Source: JBHFEI01 sp041928815 (GTDB taxonomy: Bacteria > Pseudomonadota > Alphaproteobacteria > Rhizobiales > Rhizobiaceae). From it: DNA of 64,000 nt. Position 1 is the stretch's first letter. Each line of letters opens with the position of its first letter. The position numbers and the translations under genes are program-made. Positions 51,386 through 61,665 of this stretch are shown piece after piece. Below the pieces are notes generated by a model that saw only the letters and a program-made list of their open reading frames with translations, was not told where the DNA came from and did no database searches. The stretch is taken from contig NZ_JBHFEI010000002.1 in assembly GCF_041928815.1 (NCBI RefSeq), positions 425,478 to 489,477 of the forward strand, given 5' to 3'.

Positions 51386-52639
51386 ATGGCACGCATCGTG
51401 ATGAAGTTCGGCGGCACGTCCGTCGCGGATATGGATCGCATCAGGAATGTCGCCCGCCATGTGAAACGCGAGGTCGATGCCGGCCACGAGGTGGCCGTGG
51501 TCGTCTCGGCCATGTCCGGCAAGACCAATGAACTGGTCGCCTGGACGCGCGACGCCTCGCCGATGCACGACGCGCGCGAATACGATGCCGTCGTCGCCTC
51601 CGGCGAACAGGTGACGTCCGGCCTGCTGGCCATCGCCCTCCAGCACATCGGCATCAATGCCCGCTCCTGGCAGGGCTGGCAGATCCCGATCCGCACCGAC
51701 AATGCCCATGGCGCCGCCCGTATCCTGGAGATCGACGGGACCGAACTCATCCGCCGCTTCGGCGAGGGCCAGGTCGCCGTCATCGCCGGCTTCCAGGGGC
51801 TCGGCCCCGACAACCGCATCGCGACACTCGGGCGCGGCGGATCGGACACGTCGGCCGTCGCGATCGCCGCCGCCGTGAAGGCGGATCGCTGCGACATCTA
51901 TACCGACGTCGACGGTGTCTATACGACCGACCCGCGCATCGAGCCGAAGGCGCGGCGCCTGAAGAAGGTCGCCTTCGAGGAAATGCTCGAAATGGCGTCC
52001 CTCGGCGCCAAGGTGCTGCAGGTGCGCTCGGTCGAGCTCGCCATGGTGTTCAAGGTCCGCACCTTCGTGCGCTCCAGTTTCGAAGACCCCGATGCGCCGG
52101 GCATGGGTGATGTGCTGAACCCGCCCGGCACGCTGATTTGTGATGAGGATGAGATCGTGGAACAGGAAGTCGTCACCGGCATCGCCTACGCCAAGGACGA
52201 GGCGCAGATTTCGCTCCGGCGCCTTGCCGACCGGCCGGGCGTCTCCGCCGCCATCTTCGGCCCGCTGGCGGAAGCGCACATCAACGTCGACATGATCGTC
52301 CAGAACATTTCCGAGGACGGGTCCAAGACCGACATGACCTTCACCGTCCCCTCCGGCGACGTCGACAAGGCGCTCTCCGTGCTGAACGCGTCGAAGGAGA
52401 AGATCGGCTTCGACGTGGTCCAGAACGAATCAGGGCTGGTCAAGGTCTCGGTCATCGGCATCGGCATGCGCAGCCATGCCGGGGTGGCGGCGACCGCCTT
52501 CCGGGCGCTCGCCGAAAAGGGCATCAACATCAAGGCGATCACCACGTCCGAGATCAAGATTTCCATCCTGATCGACGGCCCCTACGCCGAATTGGCGGTT
52601 CGCACTTTGCATTCCGTCTACGGCCTCGATAAAAAGTAG
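51386..52639 (+). CDS. lysC: Aspartate kinase
   Basis: A 417-residue monofunctional aspartokinase, first step to lysine, threonine, methionine and DAP. The kinase motif KFGGTS is at 7-12, followed by GRGGSDTSAVAIAAA and TDVDGVYTTDPR. Two ACT domains in the last 160 residues include VSVIGIGMRSHAGVAATAF, the usual lysine/threonine feedback region. There is no homoserine dehydrogenase domain. It is 89 bases upstream of ptsP on the same strand. Confidence 0.97.
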   Translation: MARIVMKFGGTSVADMDRIRNVARHVKREVDAGHEVAVVVSAMSGKTNELVAWTRDASPMHDAREYDAVVASGEQVTSGLLAIALQHIGINARSWQGWQIPIRTDNAHGAARILEIDGTELIRRFGEGQVAVIAGFQGLGPDNRIATLGRGGSDTSAVAIAAAVKADRCDIYTDVDGVYTTDPRIEPKARRLKKVAFEEMLEMASLGAKVLQVRSVELAMVFKVRTFVRSSFEDPDAPGMGDVLNPPGTLICDEDEIVEQEVVTGIAYAKDEAQISLRRLADRPGVSAAIFGPLAEAHINVDMIVQNISEDGSKTDMTFTVPSGDVDKALSVLNASKEKIGFDVVQNESGLVKVSVIGIGMRSHAGVAATAFRALAEKGINIKAITTSEIKISILIDGPYAELAVRTLHSVYGLDKK

Positions 52640-52728
52640 GAAACCGGTTCGTCCGCGCCCGAGAAAAGATCCGGCGCGATGGCAGGGCCGGATCCGGGGA
52701 CCATTGATGATCGGGGAGATGCCGCGCG

Positions 52729-54996
52729 ATGAGAGACCTCTCTGCGGGTCCACGTGTCCTTCTGAGGCGGCTGCGCGAACTGATGGCGGAGCCGCTCGAG
52801 CCGCAGGAGCGTCTTGACCAGATCGTCCGCCAGATCGCCAGCAACATGGTGGCCGAGGTCTGCTCGGTCTATGTTCTTCGCTCGGACGGCGTTCTCGAAC
52901 TCTATGCGACGGAAGGCCTCAACAAGGACTCCGTCCACCTGGCGCAATTGAAGATGGGGCAGGGCCTCGTCGGCACGATCGCCGCCAGCGCCCAGCCGCT
53001 CAACCTTTCCGACGCGCAGGCCCATCCGGCCTTCACCTACCTGCCGGAGACGGGCGAGGAGATCTATCATTCCTTCCTCGGCGTGCCGATCCTGCGCACC
53101 GGCCGCGCGCTCGGCGTTCTCGTCGTGCAGAACAAGGCGAGCCGCACGTATCGCGACGACGAGATCGAGGCGCTTGAGACGACCGCCATGGTTCTCGCCG
53201 AGATGGTGGCGACGGGCGAGCTGAAGAAGCTGACCAAGCCCGGGCTCGAACTCGACCTGTCGCGGCCGGTCTCGATCGAGGGCAACGGCTACAATGACGG
53301 CATCGGCCTCGGCTATGTCGTGCTCCACGAGCCGCGCATCGTCGTCACCAACCTCCTGAACGACGACAGCGAACTGGAACTGAAGCGGCTGGCCGAGGCG
53401 CTCGGCAGCCTGCGCATCTCGATCGACGACATGCTGTCGCGGCGCGAGGTGTCGATGGAGGGCGAGCACCGCGCCGTGCTCGAAGCCTACCGCATGTTCG
53501 CCCATGACCGGGGCTGGGTGCGCAAGCTTGAGGAGGCGATCCGCAACGGGCTGACGGCGGAGGCCGCGGTCGAGCGTGTGCAGAGCGAGACCAAGGCGCG
53601 CATGCTGCGCATGACGGACCCGTATCTGCGCGAGCGCATGCATGATTTCGACGACCTCGCCAACCGGCTCCTGCGGCAGTTGACCGGCTACGGCGCCAAC
53701 ATGACCGGCAGCGGCTTTCCGACGGACGCCATCATCGTCGCCCGCGCCATGGGTGCGGCGGAACTGCTCGACTATCCGCGCGAGAATGTCCGCGGGCTGG
53801 CGCTCGAGGAAGGGGCGGTGACGAGCCATGTCGTGATCGTTGCCCGCGCCATGGGCATCCCGGTCGTCGGCCAGGCCTCCGGGCTCGTGGCGCTCGCCGA
53901 GAACCGCGACGCGATCATCATCGACGGCGACGACGCGAAGGTGCATCTGCGGCCGCTGGCCGACCTGCAGCGCGCCTATGAGGAGAAGGTACGCTTCAGG
54001 GCGCGGCGCCAGGAGCAGTACCGGGCGCTGCGCGGCATCGAACCGCTAACGAAGGACGGCCAGCGCATCCGCATGCAGATGAATGCCGGGCTCCTCGTCG
54101 ACCTGCCGCAACTGAACGAATCCGGCGCCGAGGGTATCGGCCTGTTCCGCACCGAACTGCAGTTCATGATCGCCTCGACCCTGCCGAGGGCGGAGGAGCA
54201 GGAGGCCTTCTATCGCAGCGTGCTGAAGCAGGCCGGCGGCCGGCCCGTCACCTTCCGCACCCTCGACATCGGCGGCGACAAGGTCGTGCCCTATTTCCGC
54301 GCGGCGGAGGAGGAGAACCCGGCGCTCGGCTGGCGGGCGATCCGGCTGTCGCTTGACCGGCCGGGCCTGCTGCGCACCCAGCTGCGCGCGCTGCTCAAGG
54401 CGGCGGCGGGCCGCGAACTGCGCGTTATGCTGCCGATGGTGACGGAGGTCTCCGAACTGCGCGCCGCGCGGGAACTGCTGCAGAAGGAAGTGCAGCGGCA
54501 GTCGAAGCTCGGCGAGCAGCTGCCGAAGACGCTGAAGTTCGGGGCGATGCTCGAGGTGCCGGCACTGCTCTGGCAGCTCGAGGAACTGATGAGCGAGGTC
54601 GATTTCGTCTCGGTCGGCTCCAACGACCTCTTCCAGTTCGCCATGGCCGTCGATCGTGGCAATGCGCGCGTGTCCGACCGGTTCGACGTGCTCGGACGGC
54701 CGTTCCTGCGCATCCTGCGCGACATCGCGCGGGCGGGGGAGCGCCACCAGACGAGCGTGACGCTCTGCGGCGAGATGGCGAGCAAGCCGTTGTCGGCGAT
54801 GGCGCTGATCGGCGTCGGCTTCCGCGCGCTGTCGATGTCGGCTGCCGCCGTCGGGCCGGTAAAGGCCATGCTGCTCGCGCTCGATGCCGGAAAGCTCTGC
54901 GCCGAGATGACCGAGGCACTCGACGATGTGAAGAGCACGGTGCCGATGCGCGAGATCCTGAAGGATTTTGCCGTTTCGAACGGGGTGCCCGTATAA
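52729..54996 (+). CDS. ptsP: Phosphoenolpyruvate-protein phosphotransferase PtsP (EI-Ntr)
   Basis: A 755-residue enzyme I of the nitrogen-related PTS. It has an N-terminal GAF domain (about 15-160), then the EI domains: catalytic His367 in GAVTSHVVIVAR, RTELQFM, GDKVVPYF and SNDLFQFAMAVDR in the PEP-binding barrel. It autophosphorylates from PEP and passes phosphate to NPr, then EIIA-Ntr; the GAF domain senses glutamine in studied alphaproteobacteria. The lysC-ptsP pairing is a conserved rhizobial arrangement. GGGGAG lies 13 bases upstream of the ATG. Confidence 0.96.
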   Translation: MRDLSAGPRVLLRRLRELMAEPLEPQERLDQIVRQIASNMVAEVCSVYVLRSDGVLELYATEGLNKDSVHLAQLKMGQGLVGTIAASAQPLNLSDAQAHPAFTYLPETGEEIYHSFLGVPILRTGRALGVLVVQNKASRTYRDDEIEALETTAMVLAEMVATGELKKLTKPGLELDLSRPVSIEGNGYNDGIGLGYVVLHEPRIVVTNLLNDDSELELKRLAEALGSLRISIDDMLSRREVSMEGEHRAVLEAYRMFAHDRGWVRKLEEAIRNGLTAEAAVERVQSETKARMLRMTDPYLRERMHDFDDLANRLLRQLTGYGANMTGSGFPTDAIIVARAMGAAELLDYPRENVRGLALEEGAVTSHVVIVARAMGIPVVGQASGLVALAENRDAIIIDGDDAKVHLRPLADLQRAYEEKVRFRARRQEQYRALRGIEPLTKDGQRIRMQMNAGLLVDLPQLNESGAEGIGLFRTELQFMIASTLPRAEEQEAFYRSVLKQAGGRPVTFRTLDIGGDKVVPYFRAAEEENPALGWRAIRLSLDRPGLLRTQLRALLKAAAGRELRVMLPMVTEVSELRAARELLQKEVQRQSKLGEQLPKTLKFGAMLEVPALLWQLEELMSEVDFVSVGSNDLFQFAMAVDRGNARVSDRFDVLGRPFLRILRDIARAGERHQTSVTLCGEMASKPLSAMALIGVGFRALSMSAAAVGPVKAMLLALDAGKLCAEMTEALDDVKSTVPMREILKDFAVSNGVPV

Positions 54997-55173
54997 ACCG
55001 TGCCCGAACGGCCCGGCTCGGCCCGGCGCGCCTCTGTCGGCGCGGCGGTGGCTGGAAATGCGCCGGCGGTTCGGCTAGAGGGACGGCCGTGGATGCGAAC
55101 GGCCTGCCTTCCGGTGTCCGGAAGCGGCGGGACCTGTGGCGGCCGCATGGTGCGCCACCGAGGGAGTGACGGA

Positions 55174-56256
55174 GTGCCGACCTTACCTGTCGAGAAGATG
55201 CGCGAGCTGGATCGCCGGCTGAGCGAGGTCGAGGCCCGCATGTCCGAAGGCCCCGCCGCCGACGTCTATGTGAAGCTTGCCTCGGAATATGCCGAGCTGC
55301 AGCCGATCGTCGCCAAGATCCGTGCCTATGAGAAGGCGCTCGCCGACCTCGAGGGGATCGAGGTGCTGATGGCGGACCGGGCGATCGATCGCGAGATGCG
55401 CGATCTCGCCGAAATGGAGAAGCCCGAGGCCGAGGAACGCATCGCGGCACTGGAGAAGGAGATGCAGCTCCTGCTCCTGCCGAAGGACGCGGCGGACGAG
55501 AAGAGCGCCATCCTCGAAATCCGCGCCGGCACGGGCGGCTCCGAGGCGGCCCTTTTCGCCGGCGACCTTTTCCGCATGTACGAGCGTTATGCGGCCGCGA
55601 AGGGCTGGAAGGTCGAGGTGCTCTCGGCCAGCGAGGGCGACGCCGGCGGCTACAAGGAAATCATCGCCACGGTCTCCGGACGCGGCGTCTTCGCCCGGCT
55701 GAAGTTCGAATCCGGCGTGCACCGGGTGCAGCGCGTTCCGGACACCGAGGCGAGCGGGCGCATCCACACCTCGGCGGCGACCGTCGCCGTGCTGCCGGAG
55801 GCCGAGGAGATCGACATCGAGGTGCGCGCGGAAGACATCCGCATCGACACGATGCGCTCCTCCGGCGCGGGCGGCCAGCATGTCAACACCACCGATTCGG
55901 CGGTCCGGATCACCCATCTGCCGACGGGGATCGTGGTCACGAGCTCGGAGAAGTCGCAGCACCAGAACAGGGCGAAGGCGATGCAGGTGCTGCGCTCGCG
56001 CCTCTTCGACATGGAGCGCCAGCGCGCCGATAGCGAGCGGTCGGCCTCGCGCCGGAGCCAGGTCGGGTCCGGCGACCGGTCCGAGCGCATCCGGACCTAC
56101 AATTTCCCCCAGGGACGCCTCACCGACCATCGCATCAACCTGACGCTCTACAAGCTCGACCGGATGATGGAGGGCGAGATCGACGAGGTGGTCGACGCGC
56201 TGATGGCCGATTTCCAGGCCGACCAGCTCGCCCAGCTCAGCGCCGTCCAGGGCTGA
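55174..56256 (+). CDS. prfA: Peptide chain release factor 1
   Basis: A 360-residue class I release factor for UAA/UAG. The catalytic GGQ is at 233-235 (SSGAGGQHVN) and the PxT-type codon-recognition region lies around residues 180-195 (FESGVHRVQRVPDTE is just after it). The GTG start at 55174 with AGGGAG upstream gives the standard length; upstream in-frame codons would add unconserved residues. prmC, which methylates the GGQ glutamine, follows after five bases. Confidence 0.97.
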   Translation: MPTLPVEKMRELDRRLSEVEARMSEGPAADVYVKLASEYAELQPIVAKIRAYEKALADLEGIEVLMADRAIDREMRDLAEMEKPEAEERIAALEKEMQLLLLPKDAADEKSAILEIRAGTGGSEAALFAGDLFRMYERYAAAKGWKVEVLSASEGDAGGYKEIIATVSGRGVFARLKFESGVHRVQRVPDTEASGRIHTSAATVAVLPEAEEIDIEVRAEDIRIDTMRSSGAGGQHVNTTDSAVRITHLPTGIVVTSSEKSQHQNRAKAMQVLRSRLFDMERQRADSERSASRRSQVGSGDRSERIRTYNFPQGRLTDHRINLTLYKLDRMMEGEIDEVVDALMADFQADQLAQLSAVQG

Positions 56257-56261
56257 CGCGG

Positions 56262-57125
56262 GTGACGCTTGATGCGCTTCTCGCCGAGATCCGGGCGCGC
56301 TTCCAGGCCGGCGGTATCGAGGGACCCGCGCGCGAGGCGCGGCTTCTGGTGTCCGGCCTGCTCGATCTTGCGCCAGCGGCACTGATCACAGGAGGCGCGG
56401 AGCCTGCCGGGACGGAGGCCGTCGATGCCGCGCGCCGCGCGGCGGCGCGGCGTCTTGCGGGCGAGCCGCTCCATCGCATTCTCGGCTGGCGGGAATTCTT
56501 CGGTCGCCGTTTTCACCTTTCCGCGGGCACGCTCGAACCGCGCCCGGACACCGAGGTGCTGGTCGACCGGCTGCTGCCGCATGTGCGCGGCATTCTTGCT
56601 GTACGCGGCCGCTGCCGGATCCTCGATCTCGGCACCGGCACCGGCGCGATCTGCCTGACGCTGCTCGCCGAAGTGCCGGGCGCGACCGGCCTCGGGGTCG
56701 ATGTCTGCGCCGATGCGCTGCGGACGGCCGTGGCCAATGCGCAGCGGCTCGGCGTCTCGGATCGCTTCGCGGTCATCGAGAGCGACTGGTTCAGGGCGGT
56801 CGCCGGCACCTTCGAGATCGTTGTTTCCAATCCGCCCTATATCGCCCGCGACGTGATCGCGACGCTCGATCCCGGCGTGCGGCTTCATGATCCGATGGCG
56901 GCGCTCGACGGCGGGGAGGACGGGCTCGATGCCTATCGCAGCCTTGCCCGCGGCGCGGCGGCGCATCTCGCCGACGGCGGCATCGTCGGCGTCGAGATCG
57001 GTTTCGACCAGAAGGACGCGGTGACGCGTCTGTTTTCGGCTGCTGGCTTCGTCTGCCGCGATGCGGCGCGCGATCTCGGCGGACAGGACCGTACGCTGCT
57101 GTTTTCCCTTCCGCGGCCTGATTGA
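56262..57125 (+). CDS. prmC: Release factor N5-glutamine methyltransferase
   Basis: A 287-residue SAM-dependent enzyme that methylates the glutamine of the GGQ motif in RF1 and RF2. The N-terminal helical domain contains EPLHRILGWREFFGRRF; motif I is ILDLGTGTGAICL and the catalytic NPPY is at 190-193. It begins with GTG five bases after prfA and is evidently co-transcribed with it. The stop is followed by an unusually long non-coding stretch. Confidence 0.96.
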   Translation: MTLDALLAEIRARFQAGGIEGPAREARLLVSGLLDLAPAALITGGAEPAGTEAVDAARRAAARRLAGEPLHRILGWREFFGRRFHLSAGTLEPRPDTEVLVDRLLPHVRGILAVRGRCRILDLGTGTGAICLTLLAEVPGATGLGVDVCADALRTAVANAQRLGVSDRFAVIESDWFRAVAGTFEIVVSNPPYIARDVIATLDPGVRLHDPMAALDGGEDGLDAYRSLARGAAAHLADGGIVGVEIGFDQKDAVTRLFSAAGFVCRDAARDLGGQDRTLLFSLPRPD

Positions 57126-57793
57126 GAAAACCGCGCAAAAACACTTCCTGATCAGGCAAAGCGAAGAAAAGGCTTGGATTTGCAGGGGAAGCGGGATAGG
57201 GTCCTCTTACGCGCAGGGTGGCACGTCGGGCATGAGGAGATTCGCTCGTCCGACGGGGATCGTGGTCCTAAGAGATCGCAGTCCCGATAGCCGTGGCCGT
57301 GATGCTTCACCGGCAAGGCGAATTCGGCGGTCGCAGGGTCTGCGCTTTGGTAGTTTGCGCATATCGCATCCGGTGGTGTCCTCCTCATGCCATGAGGTCG
57401 GAAGCATCGGGGATGGCGCGGCACAGCAGAGGCTGTCGCATCCGCCGGCCTTCGTCCGGTGTGGCGGCGCTGTTGCCCGGTTCATGTGTTTGATGTGCGG
57501 AAACGGTTTTCTCAGAACACGGAGATCAGTGTCGGCATGGGTGATCGAGGGCTGAAACTGCCCGGACCGTCGTCCGACATGCGCGTCAGGAACGCGCTCT
57601 GCCCGCGCGGATCCGGAGCATGATCCGTTCAAGGTTTGGTATTGCCGGGCCCTCCCGTCCCGTGTGGACGCGGAGAGGCGCGACGGACGGCCGACGAGGA
57701 CCGCCGGTGACGGATGACCGTCCCCGGCCCGGCCGCATCCGGGGCGATGCCCTTCATCAGCAAACAGGAAAAGAGAATTCAGGTGATTGAACG
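57126..57793. other. 668-base non-coding region between prmC and the DUF4167 gene
   Basis: No frame has protein-like composition on either strand. The first part contains the palindrome CCTGATCAGG (57147-57156). At 57609-57626 GGATC and GATCC flank a GGAGCAT core that resembles dispersed rhizobial repeat elements. No terminator after prmC or clear promoter was found. It may hold a long leader for the DUF4167 gene or an unrecognised RNA. Confidence 0.5.
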
Positions 57794-58702
57794 ATGAGGC
57801 CAGGACAGCAGAACAAACGCGGCCGCGGGCGCAACAACAATGGTGGCCCGAACAACAATAACAACAACAATGGCGGCGGCAACAACAACAACCGGCGCGG
57901 CGCCAATCCGCTCACCCGGACCTATGACAGTTCCGGTCCGGACGTGAAGATTCGCGGCACCGCCCAGCATATCGCCGAGAAATACGCCACGCTCGCCCGC
58001 GACGCCCAGAGTTCCGGCGACCGGGTGATGGCGGAGAACTATCTCCAGCACGCCGAACATTACAATCGCATCATCGCCGCCGCCCAGGCGCAGATGCAGG
58101 AGCGCTTCCAGCGCGACGAACGCCAGGATTATGTCGAGCGCGACATCGTCGATCGCTTCTCCGACGACGGCGACCAGATGGACCTCGACGATACGACGCC
58201 GCAGCCGGTGATCGTCGAGCGGCCGCAGCCGGCTGAGCAGCGCGCGGACCGTCATGACCGACAGGACCGTGGTTCGCAGCTGGCCGAGCGCGCCCAGGGC
58301 GACCGTGCGCCGTCCGACCGGGGACAGCATCCGGCACAGGCCGAGCAGCGCCGCCCCACCGAGCGGACCAATCCGGCCGAGCGGAACAATCCGGCCGAGC
58401 GGCCGCAGCCCGTCGTCCAGGTGACGCCGCGCGCCGAAAGGGCTGCGGCGGCGAAGGTCCAGCCGCAGCCGGTCATCGACGGCAGCGGGCCGCAGCCCGA
58501 GATTGAGGGCACGCCGGCCGAGGTCGTGATCGAGGAGCAGGCGGTGGAAGCGCCGGCGAAGGCAGCGCCCCGTCGGCGCGGGCCGGGCAGGCCGAAGCGC
58601 CAGCCGCGCACAGCGGAAGCCGGCGCCGAGGCGGCGGGTGGCGAGGGCGAACCGAAGCCGGTCGGGGACGGGCAGCCCTCACTGGCGCCGGTCGCGGAAT
58701 AA
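57794..58702 (+). CDS. DUF4167 domain-containing protein with Asn/Gly-rich N-terminus
   Basis: A 302-residue protein of an alphaproteobacteria-specific family. Residues 8-35 are basic and Asn/Gly-rich (runs of seven and four Asn). The conserved DUF4167 core follows at about 36-115: RTYDSSGPDVKIRGTAQHIAEKY, then LARDAQSSGDRVMAENYLQHAEHYNRII. The remaining 180 residues are disordered, with Pro/Gln/Arg repeats (ERNNPAERPQP type) and a basic AT-hook-like RRRGPGRPKRQPR near the end. These features suggest nucleic-acid binding, but the function is unknown. A strong terminator follows. Confidence 0.9.
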   Translation: MRPGQQNKRGRGRNNNGGPNNNNNNNGGGNNNNRRGANPLTRTYDSSGPDVKIRGTAQHIAEKYATLARDAQSSGDRVMAENYLQHAEHYNRIIAAAQAQMQERFQRDERQDYVERDIVDRFSDDGDQMDLDDTTPQPVIVERPQPAEQRADRHDRQDRGSQLAERAQGDRAPSDRGQHPAQAEQRRPTERTNPAERNNPAERPQPVVQVTPRAERAAAAKVQPQPVIDGSGPQPEIEGTPAEVVIEEQAVEAPAKAAPRRRGPGRPKRQPRTAEAGAEAAGGEGEPKPVGDGQPSLAPVAE

Positions 58703-58736
58703 AGCGCCGCCGATCCCTTTTGAACCCTGACTGCCG

Positions 58737-58770
58737 GCGCCGCGGAGGCCTGTCCTCCGCGGCGCTTTTC
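58737..58770 (+). terminator. Rho-independent terminator after the DUF4167 gene
   Basis: GCGCCGCGGAGG and CCTCCGCGGCGC pair over 12 bases around CCTGT, followed by TTTTC, 35 bases after the stop codon. It isolates clpB transcription from upstream genes. Confidence 0.85.
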
Positions 58771-58818
58771 ATTGGCTGCGCCAGCCTGTCGCAAGCGGAA
58801 AATCCCCGGTTTCTGCCT

Positions 58819-58849
58819 CTTTAATTTGCAGAATTTCCCTCCCATATCT
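58819..58849 (+). promoter_or_regulatory. Candidate heat-shock (RpoH) promoter of clpB
   Basis: CTTTAA at 58819-58824 and CCCATATCT at 58841-58849 resemble the sigma-32 consensus CTTGAAA / CCCCATNT with a 16-base spacer. It lies about 130 bases upstream of clpB, a classic heat-shock gene, directly after a terminator. The -35 is imperfect. Confidence 0.45.
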
Positions 58850-58979
58850 CGCTCATGAACGGCGCGCTTTTCCGCGAGAGGGAGGGTGGGCCGCCCGGGT
58901 CTGCCGCCTTGAGGGGATCCGATCCTGAATCATCGGCCGGTGCCGCAAGACGGGCCGTCCGAGCCACGGAGGTTGAGAG

Positions 58980-61586
<2,607 letters not shown>

Positions 61587-61605
61587 TCCGACGGTCGATC
61601 ACGAC

Positions 61606-61646
61606 GAAAAAAAAAGCGCCCGGCTTCCGGCCGGGCGCTTTTTTTC
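61606..61646. terminator. Bidirectional terminator between clpB and the M23 peptidase gene
   Basis: AGCGCCCGGC and GCCGGGCGCT make a 10-base stem with loop TTCCG, flanked by nine A on one side and seven T on the other. It works in both directions for the convergent genes. Confidence 0.92.
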
Positions 61647-61665
61647 GTCTGATGCGGAGATCATG

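Noticed and set aside
57609..57626. GGATC...GATCC as a defined repeat element
   Set aside because: It resembles dispersed rhizobial repeats but is too short and single-copy in the window to call; noted only as part of the gap.
57207..57632. 141-codon minus-strand frame in the gap before the DUF4167 gene
   Set aside because: No Shine-Dalgarno, no motif, and Cys/Arg/Pro-rich composition typical of random high-GC frames.
57829..57896. Short AAC/AAT tandem repeats suggesting a microsatellite or CRISPR-like array
   Set aside because: These are in-frame Asn codons of the DUF4167 protein; there are no spacers or direct repeats of CRISPR length.
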